Shown: positions 7,356 through 17,173, counted from the first letter of the stretch. The stretch is DNA of 64,000 bases from Chloroflexota bacterium (GCA_020850535.1 JADZEM010000013.1:62001-126000); one strand, 5' to 3'. Notes: generated by a model from the letters alone, not told the origin. Translations and numbers: made by a program.

Positions 7356-8597
7356 ATGCCCGGACCGTTGTCGGGCCTTCGCGTCCTTGATTTCACCCTG
7401 GCGCTGGCTGGTCCCTTCTGCGGGCTGGTGCTGGCGGACCTGGGCGCAGACGTCATCAAGATCGAGAGCCCGGACCCAGACATCCGGACTGCCGGCGGCC
7501 TCCAGGTCTACCATGGCGAGAACAGCCATTTCCTGGTCGTCAACCGCAACAAGCGCGGCCTCAGCATGGACCTGAAGGACGAGCGTGGACGTGAGGCGTT
7601 CTACCGCCTCGTCAAGACCGCCGATGTCCTGGTGCAGAACTATCGCCCTGGCGTCATGAAGCGGCTCGGGGCCGACTACGAGACGCTCAGCGCCATCAAC
7701 CCCGGCCTGATCTACTGCTCGATCTCCGGGTTCGGCGAGGGCAGCCCCTACGCCGACCTCGCCGGGCTGGACCTCATCGCCCAGGGGATGAGCGGCCTGA
7801 TGAGCGTCACCGGCTCGCCCGGTGGCGGCGAGCCGGTCAAGGCCGGCACCCCCGTCACGGACATGGGCTCCGGCATGTATGGGGCGATTGGCATCCTGGC
7901 GGCGCTGCACCATCGCCACGAGACCGGGCGCGGCCAGCAGGTCGAGGCGACCCTTCTCGACACCCCGATCTCCTGGCTGACCTGGCGCGCGGCCGAGTAC
8001 TGGGGCAGTGGCAAGACGCCCGAGGCCCAGGGCAGCGGCAAGGGCGCCTACCGGGCGTTCCAGTGCTCCGATGGCCGCTGGGTCAACATCGGACCGACCA
8101 ACCGCCTCTGGAAGGCGACCTGTAAGGCCCTCAACGCCGAGCATCTGTTGGAAGACCCGCGCTTCACCACGCAGACGCTCCGCAACGAGCACCACGCCGA
8201 CCTGACCGAAGAGATCCAGAAGGCGTTCCGCGCGAAGACCTCGCCGGAGTGGATCGCCATCTTCCAGGAGATCGGCGTCCCGACCGGGCCGATCAAGACG
8301 ATCCCCGAAGTGCTCGAGCAGGATCCCCACGTCAAGGCCCGCCAGATGGTCGTCGAGGTCAACCACCCGACCATCGGCCCGATGAAGACGCTCGGCGTGC
8401 CGGTCAAGCTCTCGAAGACGCCGGGCGGCGTCACCCGGGCCGCGCCGACGCTCGGGCAGCACACCGTCCAGGTGCTGATCGAGCTGGGCTACTCGCTGGA
8501 GGAGATCGACGCCCTGCGCGCAGACGGCGTGATCTACACCACCGGCGACGAGCACGGCGAGTACGTCGCCCCCGAGGCCGCGCTCACCTACAACTGA
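7356..8597 (+). CDS. CaiB/BaiF family (class III) CoA-transferase
   Basis: 413 residues, the normal length. The start MPGPLSGLRVLDFTLALAGPFCG and the segment LADLGADVIKIESP are the hallmark N-terminus of formyl-CoA transferase relatives. Then come VLVQNYRPGVMKRLGADYETL, ISGFGEGSPYADLAGLDLIAQ, and the GTPVTDMGSGMYGAIGILAAL segment of the second domain. Members move CoA between two carboxylic acids through an aspartyl-CoA intermediate in a ring-interlocked dimer. Substrates range from oxalate to carnitine and cannot be fixed here. It is downstream of an ABC binding protein and ends at a terminator-like inverted repeat. Confidence 0.93.
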   Translation: MPGPLSGLRVLDFTLALAGPFCGLVLADLGADVIKIESPDPDIRTAGGLQVYHGENSHFLVVNRNKRGLSMDLKDERGREAFYRLVKTADVLVQNYRPGVMKRLGADYETLSAINPGLIYCSISGFGEGSPYADLAGLDLIAQGMSGLMSVTGSPGGGEPVKAGTPVTDMGSGMYGAIGILAALHHRHETGRGQQVEATLLDTPISWLTWRAAEYWGSGKTPEAQGSGKGAYRAFQCSDGRWVNIGPTNRLWKATCKALNAEHLLEDPRFTTQTLRNEHHADLTEEIQKAFRAKTSPEWIAIFQEIGVPTGPIKTIPEVLEQDPHVKARQMVVEVNHPTIGPMKTLGVPVKLSKTPGGVTRAAPTLGQHTVQVLIELGYSLEEIDALRADGVIYTTGDEHGEYVAPEAALTYN

Positions 8598-8598
8598 G

Positions 8599-8673
8599 GT
8601 GTTGGGTTCTGGGTTTCAGGTTTCGGGGGGAGGTGGCCCCGCTTCCTGAAACCCGAAACCCAGAACCCAACAC
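8599..8673. terminator. Inverted repeat built of GGGTTCT/GGGTTTC heptamers between convergent genes
   Basis: Bases 8599-8624 (GTGTTGGGTTCTGGGTTTCA...) and 8648-8673 are reverse complements over 26 bases with one mismatch, around a 23-base spacer. It sits exactly between the ends of the CoA-transferase (+) and the binding protein (-), so it could stop transcription from both sides. The arms use the same 7-base units as the heptamer arrays elsewhere in the window. Confidence 0.65.
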
Positions 8674-8678
8674 CCACG

Positions 8679-10505
8679 CTACTTCAGCTTCATCTCCTTC
8701 ACCATGATGAAGCCGTCGAGGCGGGGCTTCCACTCGACCTTGGTGCTGAGGCCGTAGTAGAAGTTCGGGTGGCCGATCGGCACCGTGTAAAACTGCTCGT
8801 GGATGTACTTCGCGATGTCCTGGAACGCCTTCTGGCGCTCAGTCCCCTTGAGGGGTAGCGCCTTCTGCTGCATCTCTTCCAGCTTCTCGTCGCAGACCGC
8901 CGAGTTGCGCGCCTTGCAGGTGTAGTAGGCCGTGACGGTGGACGAGTAGTCCATCAGCTCGTTGCCGTGGGCGTGCGTGCCCAGCATGCCCCGGTTCGGG
9001 TCAATCGAGCCAGGGCCGGTGTTCGCGCCCCAGATCTCCTGGTGCGCCGCCGTCTCCACGCCGCGCGTCTTGGCGTTGACGAGCCCGATCTCGACCATTC
9101 CCTGCGCGACGGCCTCGGCGGCCTCTTCCAGGCCGACGATGTAGGCGCGCCGGACGTACATCGTGAGCGGCGCGTCCACCGGCACGCCGTCCGCCTTCGC
9201 CTGCGCGATGAGCTGCTTCGCCTTCGCCATGTCAAAGGCGTACGGCTGCAGATCGGGGTTGTAGCCGGTGGCGCTCGGGCCGACCAGCTGACGGGCTACG
9301 TCGCCGCCGCCCATCACGTCCTTGATGATCGCCTCCTTGTCGATGCTCAAGGCGATGGCCTCGCGGACGCGCTTGTCCTTCATCGCGACGTTCGAGGTGT
9401 CCATCCGGATGAAGATCGTCTCCAGGCTCGGAGTGGTCTGGCAGTTCGGCGTCATCTTGCACTGGTCGCCGGTGATCCACCGCGCGATGTCCGCCTCGCC
9501 GGCCTTGGTCATCGCCGCGCGGACGTCGCGCTCGGCGCGGAACTGGAAGGTCACGTCCTTGATGCTGGCAGCGCCCTTCGCATCCGCCGAACCGTTGCCC
9601 CACCAGTCAGGATTGGCCGTCAGCTTGATGGACTGGCCCTTCTGCCACTCGACGAACGTGTACGGCCCGGTCCCGATGGGCTTCAACGGCACCTCGTCTG
9701 GCTTCTCCTTCATCTGCTTCAGCGAGCCGATGGGCGAGAAGTAGAGCCGCTCGGGGAGGATCGGATCTGGCGCCTCGGTGACCACGTCCAGGGTCAGCTC
9801 GTCCACGGCCTTCGCCTGGAACTCTGGCCCGATGAACGTACGGATGCGGTAGTTCTTCTCCTTGCCCCAGGTGTCGTTCAGGCTGGCGGCGGCCGCCTCA
9901 GCGTTGAACGGCGAGCCGTCGTGGAACTTCACGTTCGGGCGGAGCTTGAAGCGCCAGGTGGTCGGGTTGGTGCTCTCCCAGGCCGTTGCCAGCTCGCCCA
10001 CGAGCTTGTTGTCAGCCGGGTCGCGGTTGACCAGCCCCTCCGCGACGTTGCGGATGACGGTGTAGCCGAACGAGTTGTACGCCTCCCACATCATCAGCGT
10101 GGGCGGCTCCTCGCCCTGCGCGATGACGATGCTGCCGGCCGGCGTGACCTTGGCGACAGCCGCGCCGGCGGCCGGCTTGGCGGCCTCGGCCGGCTTCGAC
10201 TCCGCGGGCTTGGCCGCGGCAGCCGGGGCGGTCGTGGGCTGCGCCGCTGCCGCGGGCTTGGCGGCCTCGGTTGGCTTGGCGGCGGCAGCCGGAGCGGTGG
10301 TGGCGGCTGGCGCGGCCGGCTTGGCCGCCTCAGCTGGCTTGGCCGGGGCAGACGTTGCGGCGGGGGCGGCGGCCTGCGGCGCACAGGCGGTCAGGGCCAG
10401 CAGCATGCTCAGGAGCAGCGCTGTCCAGGCGGCACGGCGCTGCCGGGATCCTCGCCGATCCGGCCTCCCGAACAGAAACACACGACGCTCGGTACGACCA
10501 CGCAT
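8679..10505 (-). CDS. ABC transporter substrate-binding lipoprotein, family 5
   Basis: 608 residues. The start at 10505 has GGAGG close upstream; the open frame continues far upstream to 11669 but that part is antisense to the permease gene. Basic N-terminus, hydrophobic segment and lipobox LALTAC (Cys41). A long linker of AAKPAEAAKPAA units extends to about residue 120. The binding domain follows: GSIVIAQGEEPPTLM, LATAWESTNPTTWRFKLRPNVKFHDGS, IGTGPYTFVEWQKGQ, and VREAIALSIDKEAI. It is the last gene of an operon with two permeases (order B, C, binding protein), a usual layout for dipeptide/oligopeptide importers. The two ATPases are not in the window. Confidence 0.93.
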   Translation of the reverse strand: MRGRTERRVFLFGRPDRRGSRQRRAAWTALLLSMLLALTACAPQAAAPAATSAPAKPAEAAKPAAPAATTAPAAAAKPTEAAKPAAAAQPTTAPAAAAKPAESKPAEAAKPAAGAAVAKVTPAGSIVIAQGEEPPTLMMWEAYNSFGYTVIRNVAEGLVNRDPADNKLVGELATAWESTNPTTWRFKLRPNVKFHDGSPFNAEAAAASLNDTWGKEKNYRIRTFIGPEFQAKAVDELTLDVVTEAPDPILPERLYFSPIGSLKQMKEKPDEVPLKPIGTGPYTFVEWQKGQSIKLTANPDWWGNGSADAKGAASIKDVTFQFRAERDVRAAMTKAGEADIARWITGDQCKMTPNCQTTPSLETIFIRMDTSNVAMKDKRVREAIALSIDKEAIIKDVMGGGDVARQLVGPSATGYNPDLQPYAFDMAKAKQLIAQAKADGVPVDAPLTMYVRRAYIVGLEEAAEAVAQGMVEIGLVNAKTRGVETAAHQEIWGANTGPGSIDPNRGMLGTHAHGNELMDYSSTVTAYYTCKARNSAVCDEKLEEMQQKALPLKGTERQKAFQDIAKYIHEQFYTVPIGHPNFYYGLSTKVEWKPRLDGFIMVKEMKLK

Positions 10506-10558
10506 GAGACCTCCTCCTCGTCGATCCGTTCGGCTGGCATCGTCGCCAGGGTTCTGGT

Positions 10559-11578
10559 CTAGGCGGCGGCGCGGGCTGCTCCGCGCCGCACCCACCGCCA
10601 CGAGCTGACCGGGTCCGTCACGACACGGACCCAGGTCGCCAGGACGTTGAAGCTCAGGGCCGTCAGCATGATCGCCAGCCCGGGGAACGTCACCAGCCAC
10701 CAGGCAGTCTGGAGGTACTCGCGGCCCTGCGCCAGCATCAGCCCCCAGGATGACTCCGGCGGCTGGATGCCCAGGCCCAGGAAGTCGAGCGCCGCCAGTG
10801 CGAGCATCATCGTGGCGACCTCCAGCGTGGCCAGCACGATGATCGGCGAGAACAGGTTGGGGAGCATGTGGACCAGCACCAGCCGGGCGTCGCTGCACCC
10901 GAGCGCCCGTGCCGCCTCCACGAACGGCCGCTCCCGCAGGGAGAGCATCATCCCGCGTGTGATGCGGGCGTAGACCATCCAGCGGGTGATGACCATCACC
11001 AGGATCAGGTTCTGGAAGCCCGGCCCCAGCGCGAACAGGACGAACAGCGCCAGCAGCAGGCCCGGCACGCTCATCTGAAGATCGACCAGCCGCATGATCA
11101 GGTCGTCCACGCGGCCCCGGTAGAAGCCGGCCAGCAGGCCGAGCGAGACGCCGACCGTTCCCGAGATCAGCGCCGTGGCAATGCCGACCGTCAGCGAGAT
11201 CCGCGCGCCATAGATCAGCCGGCTCAGGATGTCCCGCCCGAGCGTGTCCGTGCCGAGGATGTACGGGATGCCGCCCTCTTGAATGGCGGGCGTCATCGGC
11301 GGCTTGACGCGAGTGCGGATCGACTGGGTGTACGGATCGTGCGGGGCGACCAGCGGCGCGAAGATCGCCGAGCCGATCACCAGCACGATGAATATCGCCG
11401 CCACCAGCACAACCTTGTCGTCCACGAGGGCGCGGAGCAGGTCCGCCCAGGTGATCGCTCCCGACCGCTGGGCCGCACGTGCCCTGGGCGCTGCGCTTGC
11501 GACCCCGGGTGCGTCTGGAGCGCCATCCGCCTGTTGGCCGGGCGCGTCCAGCCCTGCTGCGCGGACACTCTGTGCCAT
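10559..11578 (-). CDS. ABC transporter permease, DppC/OppC type
   Basis: 339 residues. The N-terminal 60 are polar (a DppC trait), followed by a first helix (VVLVAAIFIVLVIGSAIF) and the family segment HDPYTQSIRTRVKPP. GTDTLGRDILSRLIYGARISL is the diagnostic DppC motif. Five further helices carry the EAA loop (EAARALGCSDARLVLVHMLP), which contacts the ATPase. It forms the translocation channel with the DppB-type protein encoded just upstream (155 bases). A binding-protein gene follows after 53 bases. Confidence 0.93.
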   Translation of the reverse strand: MAQSVRAAGLDAPGQQADGAPDAPGVASAAPRARAAQRSGAITWADLLRALVDDKVVLVAAIFIVLVIGSAIFAPLVAPHDPYTQSIRTRVKPPMTPAIQEGGIPYILGTDTLGRDILSRLIYGARISLTVGIATALISGTVGVSLGLLAGFYRGRVDDLIMRLVDLQMSVPGLLLALFVLFALGPGFQNLILVMVITRWMVYARITRGMMLSLRERPFVEAARALGCSDARLVLVHMLPNLFSPIIVLATLEVATMMLALAALDFLGLGIQPPESSWGLMLAQGREYLQTAWWLVTFPGLAIMLTALSFNVLATWVRVVTDPVSSWRWVRRGAARAAA

Positions 11579-11732
11579 CTGCCCTCCGAACGGGGCCTTC
11601 CGGCCCGTCTGAGCGGTTGTCTGCCCGTCTACGCTGACGACTCACGCGGGACATGGCTGCCATCGCCATGCGGCCTGCTTGCGTGTGGCTCGTCGGCCCA
11701 GCCCAGGCTGGGCCGACCGAGCGATGGTGCGG

Positions 11733-12710
11733 CTACGCGGCGCTGCTGCCGAAGCGGATGCGCGGATCGACCCGTGTGTAGAGGATGTCCACCAGCAGGT
11801 TGAGCGCGATGATCATGATGGCGATGACGAAGACCGTTGCTTCCACCAGCGGCAAGTCACGCCGTCCGATGCTCTGGATCAGCAGCGATCCGATGCCGGC
11901 CCACCCGAAAACGGTCTCCACGACCACCGCGCCGTTCAGCAGCGAGGCCGTCTCGTCGCCGGACATCGTGACAATCGGGATGGCCGCGTTCCTGAACGCG
12001 TGACCGAAGGTGCAGACGCGCTCGGTCAGGCCTTTGGAGCGGGCTGTCACCACGTACGGCTTGCTCATCTCGTCCAGCATCGCGCCGCGCGCCACCTGCG
12101 CGATCCGCCCGATGGGCCGGAACGCCAGCGTCAGGGCTGGCAGCAGCGTGTGCTCCAGGCCGCCGTACCCCGAGGTTGGCAGCCAGCCCAGTTGCACGGC
12201 GAACAGGAGGATCAGCATCAGCCCGAGCCAGAACTCGGCCGTCGACACGCCGCCCAGCGAGACGACGGTCAGCACCCGGTCGATAATCGAGCGTGGGTAG
12301 ATGGCCGAGACCGTGCCGATCAAAATCGCCGTGGGAATGGCGATCAGCGCCGTGGCCAGCGCAAGGTGGAGGGTGGCCGGCACCCGACTCAGGGCCACCG
12401 GCAGGGACGGCACCCGCTGCCACAAGGACTGGCCGAAGTCGCCGTGCAGCCAGCCGGCGGCCGTGCGCCCAAACTGCACGTAGAGCGGATCGTCGAAGCC
12501 GTACTGGGCGCGCGTCGCCAGGTACTGCTCCTGGGAGGCGTCCGGCGCCAACATCATCTTGGCGGGATCGCCGATGCCGCGCCCCAGCACGAAGACGAAA
12601 ATGAGCACGCCAGCCAGCACCAGGACTGAATGGATCAGTCGGCGCACCAGATAGGCAGTGATGGCGACCCCCTCGGGCGTCGCGCACACTGAGGCCAGCC
12701 CCGCCCGCAA
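11733..12710 (-). CDS. ABC transporter permease, DppB/OppB type
   Basis: 325 residues. Family similarity starts at ITAYLVRRLIHSVLVLAGVLIFVFVLGR, so the true start is probably the TTG at 12710 or the GTG about 8 codons later; neither has a clear ribosome site. The usual order is seen: first helix, a periplasmic-side loop with QYGFDDPLYVQFG, GDFGQSLWQRVPS, then LALATALIAIPTAILIGTVSA, and the EAA loop (PYVVTARSKGLTERVCTFGHAFRNA). It pairs with the DppC-type permease. First gene of the three-gene import operon on this strand. Confidence 0.92.
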   Translation of the reverse strand: MRAGLASVCATPEGVAITAYLVRRLIHSVLVLAGVLIFVFVLGRGIGDPAKMMLAPDASQEQYLATRAQYGFDDPLYVQFGRTAAGWLHGDFGQSLWQRVPSLPVALSRVPATLHLALATALIAIPTAILIGTVSAIYPRSIIDRVLTVVSLGGVSTAEFWLGLMLILLFAVQLGWLPTSGYGGLEHTLLPALTLAFRPIGRIAQVARGAMLDEMSKPYVVTARSKGLTERVCTFGHAFRNAAIPIVTMSGDETASLLNGAVVVETVFGWAGIGSLLIQSIGRRDLPLVEATVFVIAIMIIALNLLVDILYTRVDPRIRFGSSAA

Positions 12711-13058
12711 CGGGAGCAGCCAGAGAGCGTAGCGCCCTTGTCCGTCATTGGTGCAACAAACCCGGCAGCGTCACCGGTCCGTCGCGGTGCCCCACACGCC
12801 CGGACACTATGGTCCAGACTGACGGGAAAGTCAAGAAGCCAATGCGTCTCTCAATTGGCCCGATGGATCCGCTGGACATCTCATTGGCAATGTTGGAATG
12901 CGTCGGTGTGGGAAAGCGCCGCCGGCGGGCAGGGCGTCCTGGGGAGACGCGCGGGAGCGTAACGCCAGGATCGTCGCCGTACCTCCTTCGCTACAGGCTG
13001 CGTCGAGCGCGGCGCAGGGCTTTCGGGGAGGCAGTAAAATGGAGCAGGAGGGCGAGCC
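12711..13058. other. Gene-free stretch upstream of the DppB-type and Uma2 genes
   Basis: About 350 bases between divergent genes. It should hold the promoters for both. I found no convincing -10/-35 pair, repeat or RNA structure. The part before 13059 contains GGGAGGCAGTAAAATGGAGCA, an A-rich patch close to the Uma2 start. Confidence 0.5.
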
Positions 13059-13643
13059 GTGGCCGTGTCGATCCCGCGTCGGCTGTTTACGGTGGACGAG
13101 TACTACCGCATGGCGGCGGCTGGTGTGTTCAAGCCCGGCGAGCGCGTCGAGCTGCTCGACGGCGAGATCATCCCGATGAACCCGATTGGCTCAGAGCATG
13201 CCTGGTGCGTCAATCGGGTCTCGGGGATCTTCTTCCGATTTGCAGACTACCTCAAGGTCGGCACGCAGAATCCGCTGCGTCTCAGCGACCGTAGCGAGCC
13301 GCAGCCAGATCTTCTCATTCTCCAGCCAGACACTCCTGAGGATCGGCACCCCGAGCCTGCTGATGTGTTCCTGGCGATCGAAGTGGCGGAGAGCTCACCG
13401 CGGGTAGATCGAGGACGCAAGCGATCGCTGTACGCACGGGCCGGTATCCCAGAGTACTGGATCCTTGACCTGAACGCCCAGCGCATCGAGGCGTACCGCG
13501 ACCCAGTGCGCTCGCGGTACCGCACGGCGGCGTTGTTTGGCCGCGGTGACACCATCTCACCGCTGTTCGCGCCAGACCTCGTCATCGACGTCGCGACGAT
13601 CCTCGGGAAGCCGCCTGCCGCCCAGTCGCCGCCGCAGTCTTAA
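13059..13643 (+). CDS. Uma2 family (DUF820) nuclease-like protein
   Basis: 194 residues starting at GTG. The opening RRLFTVDEYYRMAAAGVF and ERVELLDGEIIPMNPIG are typical of the Uma2/DUF820 family, a PD-(D/E)XK-like fold. Expected active-site segments are present: E(L)LDGEI, QPDLLIL (the Asp), and FLAIEVAESSPRVDRGRKRSLYARAGIPEYWILDL (Glu, then Lys). The family is expanded in cyanobacteria and Chloroflexota, often dozens of copies per genome, and its role is still unclear. No transposase or partner gene is visible. Confidence 0.9.
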   Translation: MAVSIPRRLFTVDEYYRMAAAGVFKPGERVELLDGEIIPMNPIGSEHAWCVNRVSGIFFRFADYLKVGTQNPLRLSDRSEPQPDLLILQPDTPEDRHPEPADVFLAIEVAESSPRVDRGRKRSLYARAGIPEYWILDLNAQRIEAYRDPVRSRYRTAALFGRGDTISPLFAPDLVIDVATILGKPPAAQSPPQS

Positions 13644-13711
13644 CCTGACGACAACCCTGGCCCGGCTGCGAATGGCCGTTACGTGCGGTACCATGAGAAG
13701 CAGCATGCAGG

Positions 13712-15982
13712 ATGTGGCGGGCCGGCCGACATCCCATCGCCACTGAGCCGGCGCGTCCGGACTGGGCCACGATGCAGGCTCCCCACACCCCTTTCACACT
13801 CCCGTGGCCCGGCAGACGGCGTCTCGGCCGCCAGTCGTCGGAGTCGGATGGGGCGCAGGCTGCCTCGCGGAAGACGCGGGGCGGCTGGACTCGGCCCCGA
13901 ATCAGGCTGCCCTGCCCCCGCCTTCCCAGCCTCGGGCCGCGCGCCCTGGCCGGCCTGACGGCCTGCCTGCTGGTGCTGGCGCCCGGCCTGCTCGCCGCCG
14001 AGGCAATCGTCTGGGCCTATGATGCCCGCCTGACCGACGATGCCCGTGTGCGCGCGACGGCCGGCCTGGACAGCGTGACGGGACTGGTAGATGCCGAGCG
14101 GACGCGCGCGCTCAACAACGCCGACCTTGCCGGCGTCCGCCTTGGCCCGACCATCAGCCAGGGCGTCTCGCCGGACGATCTGGTCAAAGCAACCGGTGAG
14201 CTGCGAGCGGCGCTGCGGGCCTCGCTCGTGGCCCCGCTCGGCGGCGACGGCAAGACGCTCGCCAGCGACCCGGCCAGTAACCTCCCGTTCGGCAACACCT
14301 GGGAGGCGAAGCAGGCGCTGACTGGCAAGTCCGTCGTGGTGCTCCAGGAGCGGATGCCCGGATTCGCCGTGCAGGCCGCTGCGCCACTGCGGGTCAACGG
14401 CGAGATCGTGCCGGGTGCGGTGATGGTCGCGCAGAACCTGGACGACGGCTTCCTGAACACGTCGCTGCGGCTGACCGGCCTCGACGTGGCATTGATCCAG
14501 AACGGTCGGCTGGTGGCGGCCTCGCGTGGCATCCGACGCTCGTTCTCGTTCGCCACGGCTGCGGATCAGAACGTCGATCCTGAGCTGGTCGCCTCGGGGC
14601 CGGACCGCTTCAAGCGGGCGCGGCTGGGCAACGAGGCGTTTCTCCTGGCTGGGCGGACCGTCTCCAACGGGCCGCGCGAGATCGGCGTGCTGCTGGTGGG
14701 GCCGTCCGCCGAGACCGTCTCGGATGCTGTCCGCTGGGCGCGCCTGCTGACCTACGGCGGCGCGCTGGCTGGCGCGCTCCTGGCCGGGCTGCTCGGCGTG
14801 CGGCTGGGGGCGTGGCAGGTCCGGCGCGTGACCGCGCTGACTGGCCGCGTGCGGTCCCTGGCTGTGCCCGACGCTGGCGCACGCGTCATCGCCGCCCGAC
14901 CATCTGGCGGCGGCCCCTGGTCTGTGCTTGACGCCGCCATTGCCGACACCACGGCGGCGCTGGTGCGGCGCGCTGACGAGCAGCGGCTGCGGGCGGCCCG
15001 TCTGGAGGCAGTCCTCGGGAGCCTGGCCGAGGGTGTCATCGTGGCCGACGAGCAGCGCCGCGTGATCTTCGCGAACCCCGTTGCGCGGCAACTGCTGCAC
15101 TTGCCGGCCGGCCCCACCGACAGCCTGCCGCTGCTGGGCGATTCGCTGGCGGCCGGCTCGGCGGCCAGCGAGCGGGTGATTCGCAGCTACTCAGCCTCGG
15201 TGCTCAGCTCGAGCGGCGACGACCTCGGCTTCGTCACCGTCCTGCGCGACGCCACCCACGAACAGGAGGTCGAGCGGGCCCGCTCCGAGATGCTCGGCGT
15301 GGTGTCCCACGAGCTGCAGACGCCGTTGACCGCTATCAAGGGCGCCCTTGAGCTGGTGGTCGAGGAGGACGAGGGGCGGCTCTCGCGCGTGCAGCGGCGC
15401 TTCCTGAACACCATCGACCGCAACTGCGCTCGCATGATCGGGCTGGTGGGCGACCTGCTAGACCTGAGCCGGATGGACGCTGGCCGCCTGTCGCTCGACT
15501 CGCGCCCTCTCGACGCACAGAGCGTCGTCCTGGGGAGCGTGTCGGCGCTCTCGAACCTGTTCGAGCAGCGGCGGCAGGCGGTCCGTGTCACGGTCCCCGA
15601 GGGTGTCCCGCCGATCCTCGGCGACCGGCGTCGCGTCGAGCAGATCCTGACGAACCTGCTCTCCAACGCCGCCAAGTACACCCCCGAAGGTGGGACCATC
15701 GAGGTGATGGCTGCCGCCGAGAACGGGCACGTGCGGCTGGCAGTCGCGGACAGCGGACCTGGCATCCCCGAGGCTGAGCGTGAGCTGGTCTTTGACCGAT
15801 TCTATCGCGGCAAGGACGCCGGCCGGCGCGGCGAGGCTGGCAGCGGCCTGGGCCTCGCCATCGTCAAGTCGCTGGTGGAGCTGCACGGTGGGACCGTTCG
15901 CGCAGAGGCGCCGGCTGATGGATCCGTGGCGCACGGCGCTCGGTTCGTGGTGGATCTGCCGCGCGCCGCCGACGACGACTGA
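13712..15982 (+). CDS. Membrane sensor histidine kinase
   Basis: Up to 756 residues; the start could also be ATG 13772, as neither has a good ribosome site and the first 60 residues are Arg-rich. A helix at about residues 77-100 (LAGLTACLLVLAPGLLAAEAI) and a second at about 345-370 (YGGALAGALLAGLLGVRLGAW) enclose an extracellular sensor domain of about 240 residues. A HAMP/PAS-like linker follows (EGVIVADEQRRVIFANP). The dimerisation domain has GVVSHELQTPLTAIKG with the phospho-acceptor His near residue 533. The ATPase domain has NLLSNAAKYTPEGG, VADSGPGIP and GSGLGLAIVKSL. No response regulator is adjacent; the nearest is at 42075. The gene stops 4 bases from the convergent neighbour. Confidence 0.92.
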   Translation: MWRAGRHPIATEPARPDWATMQAPHTPFTLPWPGRRRLGRQSSESDGAQAASRKTRGGWTRPRIRLPCPRLPSLGPRALAGLTACLLVLAPGLLAAEAIVWAYDARLTDDARVRATAGLDSVTGLVDAERTRALNNADLAGVRLGPTISQGVSPDDLVKATGELRAALRASLVAPLGGDGKTLASDPASNLPFGNTWEAKQALTGKSVVVLQERMPGFAVQAAAPLRVNGEIVPGAVMVAQNLDDGFLNTSLRLTGLDVALIQNGRLVAASRGIRRSFSFATAADQNVDPELVASGPDRFKRARLGNEAFLLAGRTVSNGPREIGVLLVGPSAETVSDAVRWARLLTYGGALAGALLAGLLGVRLGAWQVRRVTALTGRVRSLAVPDAGARVIAARPSGGGPWSVLDAAIADTTAALVRRADEQRLRAARLEAVLGSLAEGVIVADEQRRVIFANPVARQLLHLPAGPTDSLPLLGDSLAAGSAASERVIRSYSASVLSSSGDDLGFVTVLRDATHEQEVERARSEMLGVVSHELQTPLTAIKGALELVVEEDEGRLSRVQRRFLNTIDRNCARMIGLVGDLLDLSRMDAGRLSLDSRPLDAQSVVLGSVSALSNLFEQRRQAVRVTVPEGVPPILGDRRRVEQILTNLLSNAAKYTPEGGTIEVMAAAENGHVRLAVADSGPGIPEAERELVFDRFYRGKDAGRRGEAGSGLGLAIVKSLVELHGGTVRAEAPADGSVAHGARFVVDLPRAADDD

Positions 15983-15986
15983 CCCG

Positions 15987-16997
15987 TCAGCTGCCGTGCC
16001 GCGCCCGCAGCTTCGGCGCGATCTCGGCGGCGAAGCGCAACGCCTGGTCTGTCTGTGGGAAGTCCATGAAGCGCAGGATGAAGTGGCGAACGCCGGCGTC
16101 CAGCCGCTCTTCCAGCTTCGCGTAGACCTGCTCGGGCGTCCCCACGAGACGGGTCTCCTCGGTGCTGTGGTGGTAGAGCAGGCTCCGCTCGGCAATGGCA
16201 CGGGCATCGGCCTCGCGGTCGGCAATCGAGACCACCTGACACTGCCAGACGTGCAGGATCGAAGACGGGTCGCGCCCGACGGCCTCGCAGTGCTGGGCCA
16301 GCACGCCCGACTTTCGCCTGTACTCGGAGATCGGCTGGCTGCCCGTCTCCCACCAGTCGGCATGCTTCGCGACCACGCGCAGGGTCAACTGCTCGCCGCT
16401 GCCGCCGATCAGGATCGGTGGGACCGGGTGCGGGAGCGGGTTCGCGAACGCCTGGTCGATGGTGTAGTGGCGGCCCTCGAAGCTGGCCGGCGACTCCGTC
16501 CACATCCGGCGGAGGATCTGGCAGGCCTCGTCAAGCTGCTGGATGCGGATGGCCGGGCGCGGCATCTCGTAGCCGTACATCCGGTACTCGCTCTCCATCC
16601 AGCCCGCCCCGATGCCGAGGATCAGCTTGCCGCCGGTCAGCACCTGCAGCGTCGAGGCCGCCTTCGCCAGCAGGGACGGATGGCGGTAGTTGTTCCCCAG
16701 CACGATCTGCCCGTACTGGTACTCGGGGAAGACCGCCGAGAAGTGAGCGGTGGCCGTCCAGCACTCCAGCGTGTCCGGCTCGGGGGGCATCCAGGGCGTC
16801 CCCGGCACGAAGTGGTCCGAGAGCCAGACCGAGTCGTACTTGCCGCGCAGGGCCGAGAGGTTGCCGCGCACTGCCGGGAGCCACGAGACGGCCGGCGCGC
16901 CGGCCGGATCCCACATCGGGAGCCGCCAGCCGAACCGCAACGGGGCGTCCAGCCCACTCCCTCGGACGTTGGACGCCGTCACCCCACCAGTCGCCAT
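15987..16997 (-). CDS. LLM class flavin-dependent oxidoreductase
   Basis: 336 residues of the bacterial luciferase-like TIM-barrel superfamily. Typical elements are RFGWRLPMWDP at the first strand, YDSVWLSDHFVPG, GNNYRHPSLLAKAASTLQVL (substrate/cofactor loop), LILGIGAGWMESEYRMYG, and PHPVPPILIGGSGEQLTLRVVAKHADWW. In actinobacteria and Chloroflexota this subgroup mostly uses coenzyme F420 rather than FMN, but the cofactor cannot be told here. The substrate is unknown. It is convergent with the histidine kinase with almost no gap. Confidence 0.9.
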   Translation of the reverse strand: MATGGVTASNVRGSGLDAPLRFGWRLPMWDPAGAPAVSWLPAVRGNLSALRGKYDSVWLSDHFVPGTPWMPPEPDTLECWTATAHFSAVFPEYQYGQIVLGNNYRHPSLLAKAASTLQVLTGGKLILGIGAGWMESEYRMYGYEMPRPAIRIQQLDEACQILRRMWTESPASFEGRHYTIDQAFANPLPHPVPPILIGGSGEQLTLRVVAKHADWWETGSQPISEYRRKSGVLAQHCEAVGRDPSSILHVWQCQVVSIADREADARAIAERSLLYHHSTEETRLVGTPEQVYAKLEERLDAGVRHFILRFMDFPQTDQALRFAAEIAPKLRARHGS

Positions 16998-17173
16998 CGC
17001 TGTCCCCTTCCAGCGCGCATCCGCACCGATGCGCCATCAAGCTCTGCCATCATGCTCCAGCACGCGCCGCCCATGATAGCCCGGCCGCCGACTGCCAGGA
17101 CGACGCTGACGCCGCACCCAGGGAGCTTCACGCCAGGCCATTCCGGAGAACACTGCCTGTTCGTGCGCGAGGC

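Noticed and set aside
8679-11669. A 996-codon open frame on the minus strand
   Set aside because: Only the last 608 codons (from 10505) are the binding protein. The first part is antisense-phase reading of the DppC-type permease gene and is Arg/Gly/Pro-rich.
13712-13958. Separate small gene at the start of the histidine kinase
   Set aside because: It is only an alternative reading of the uncertain N-terminus.
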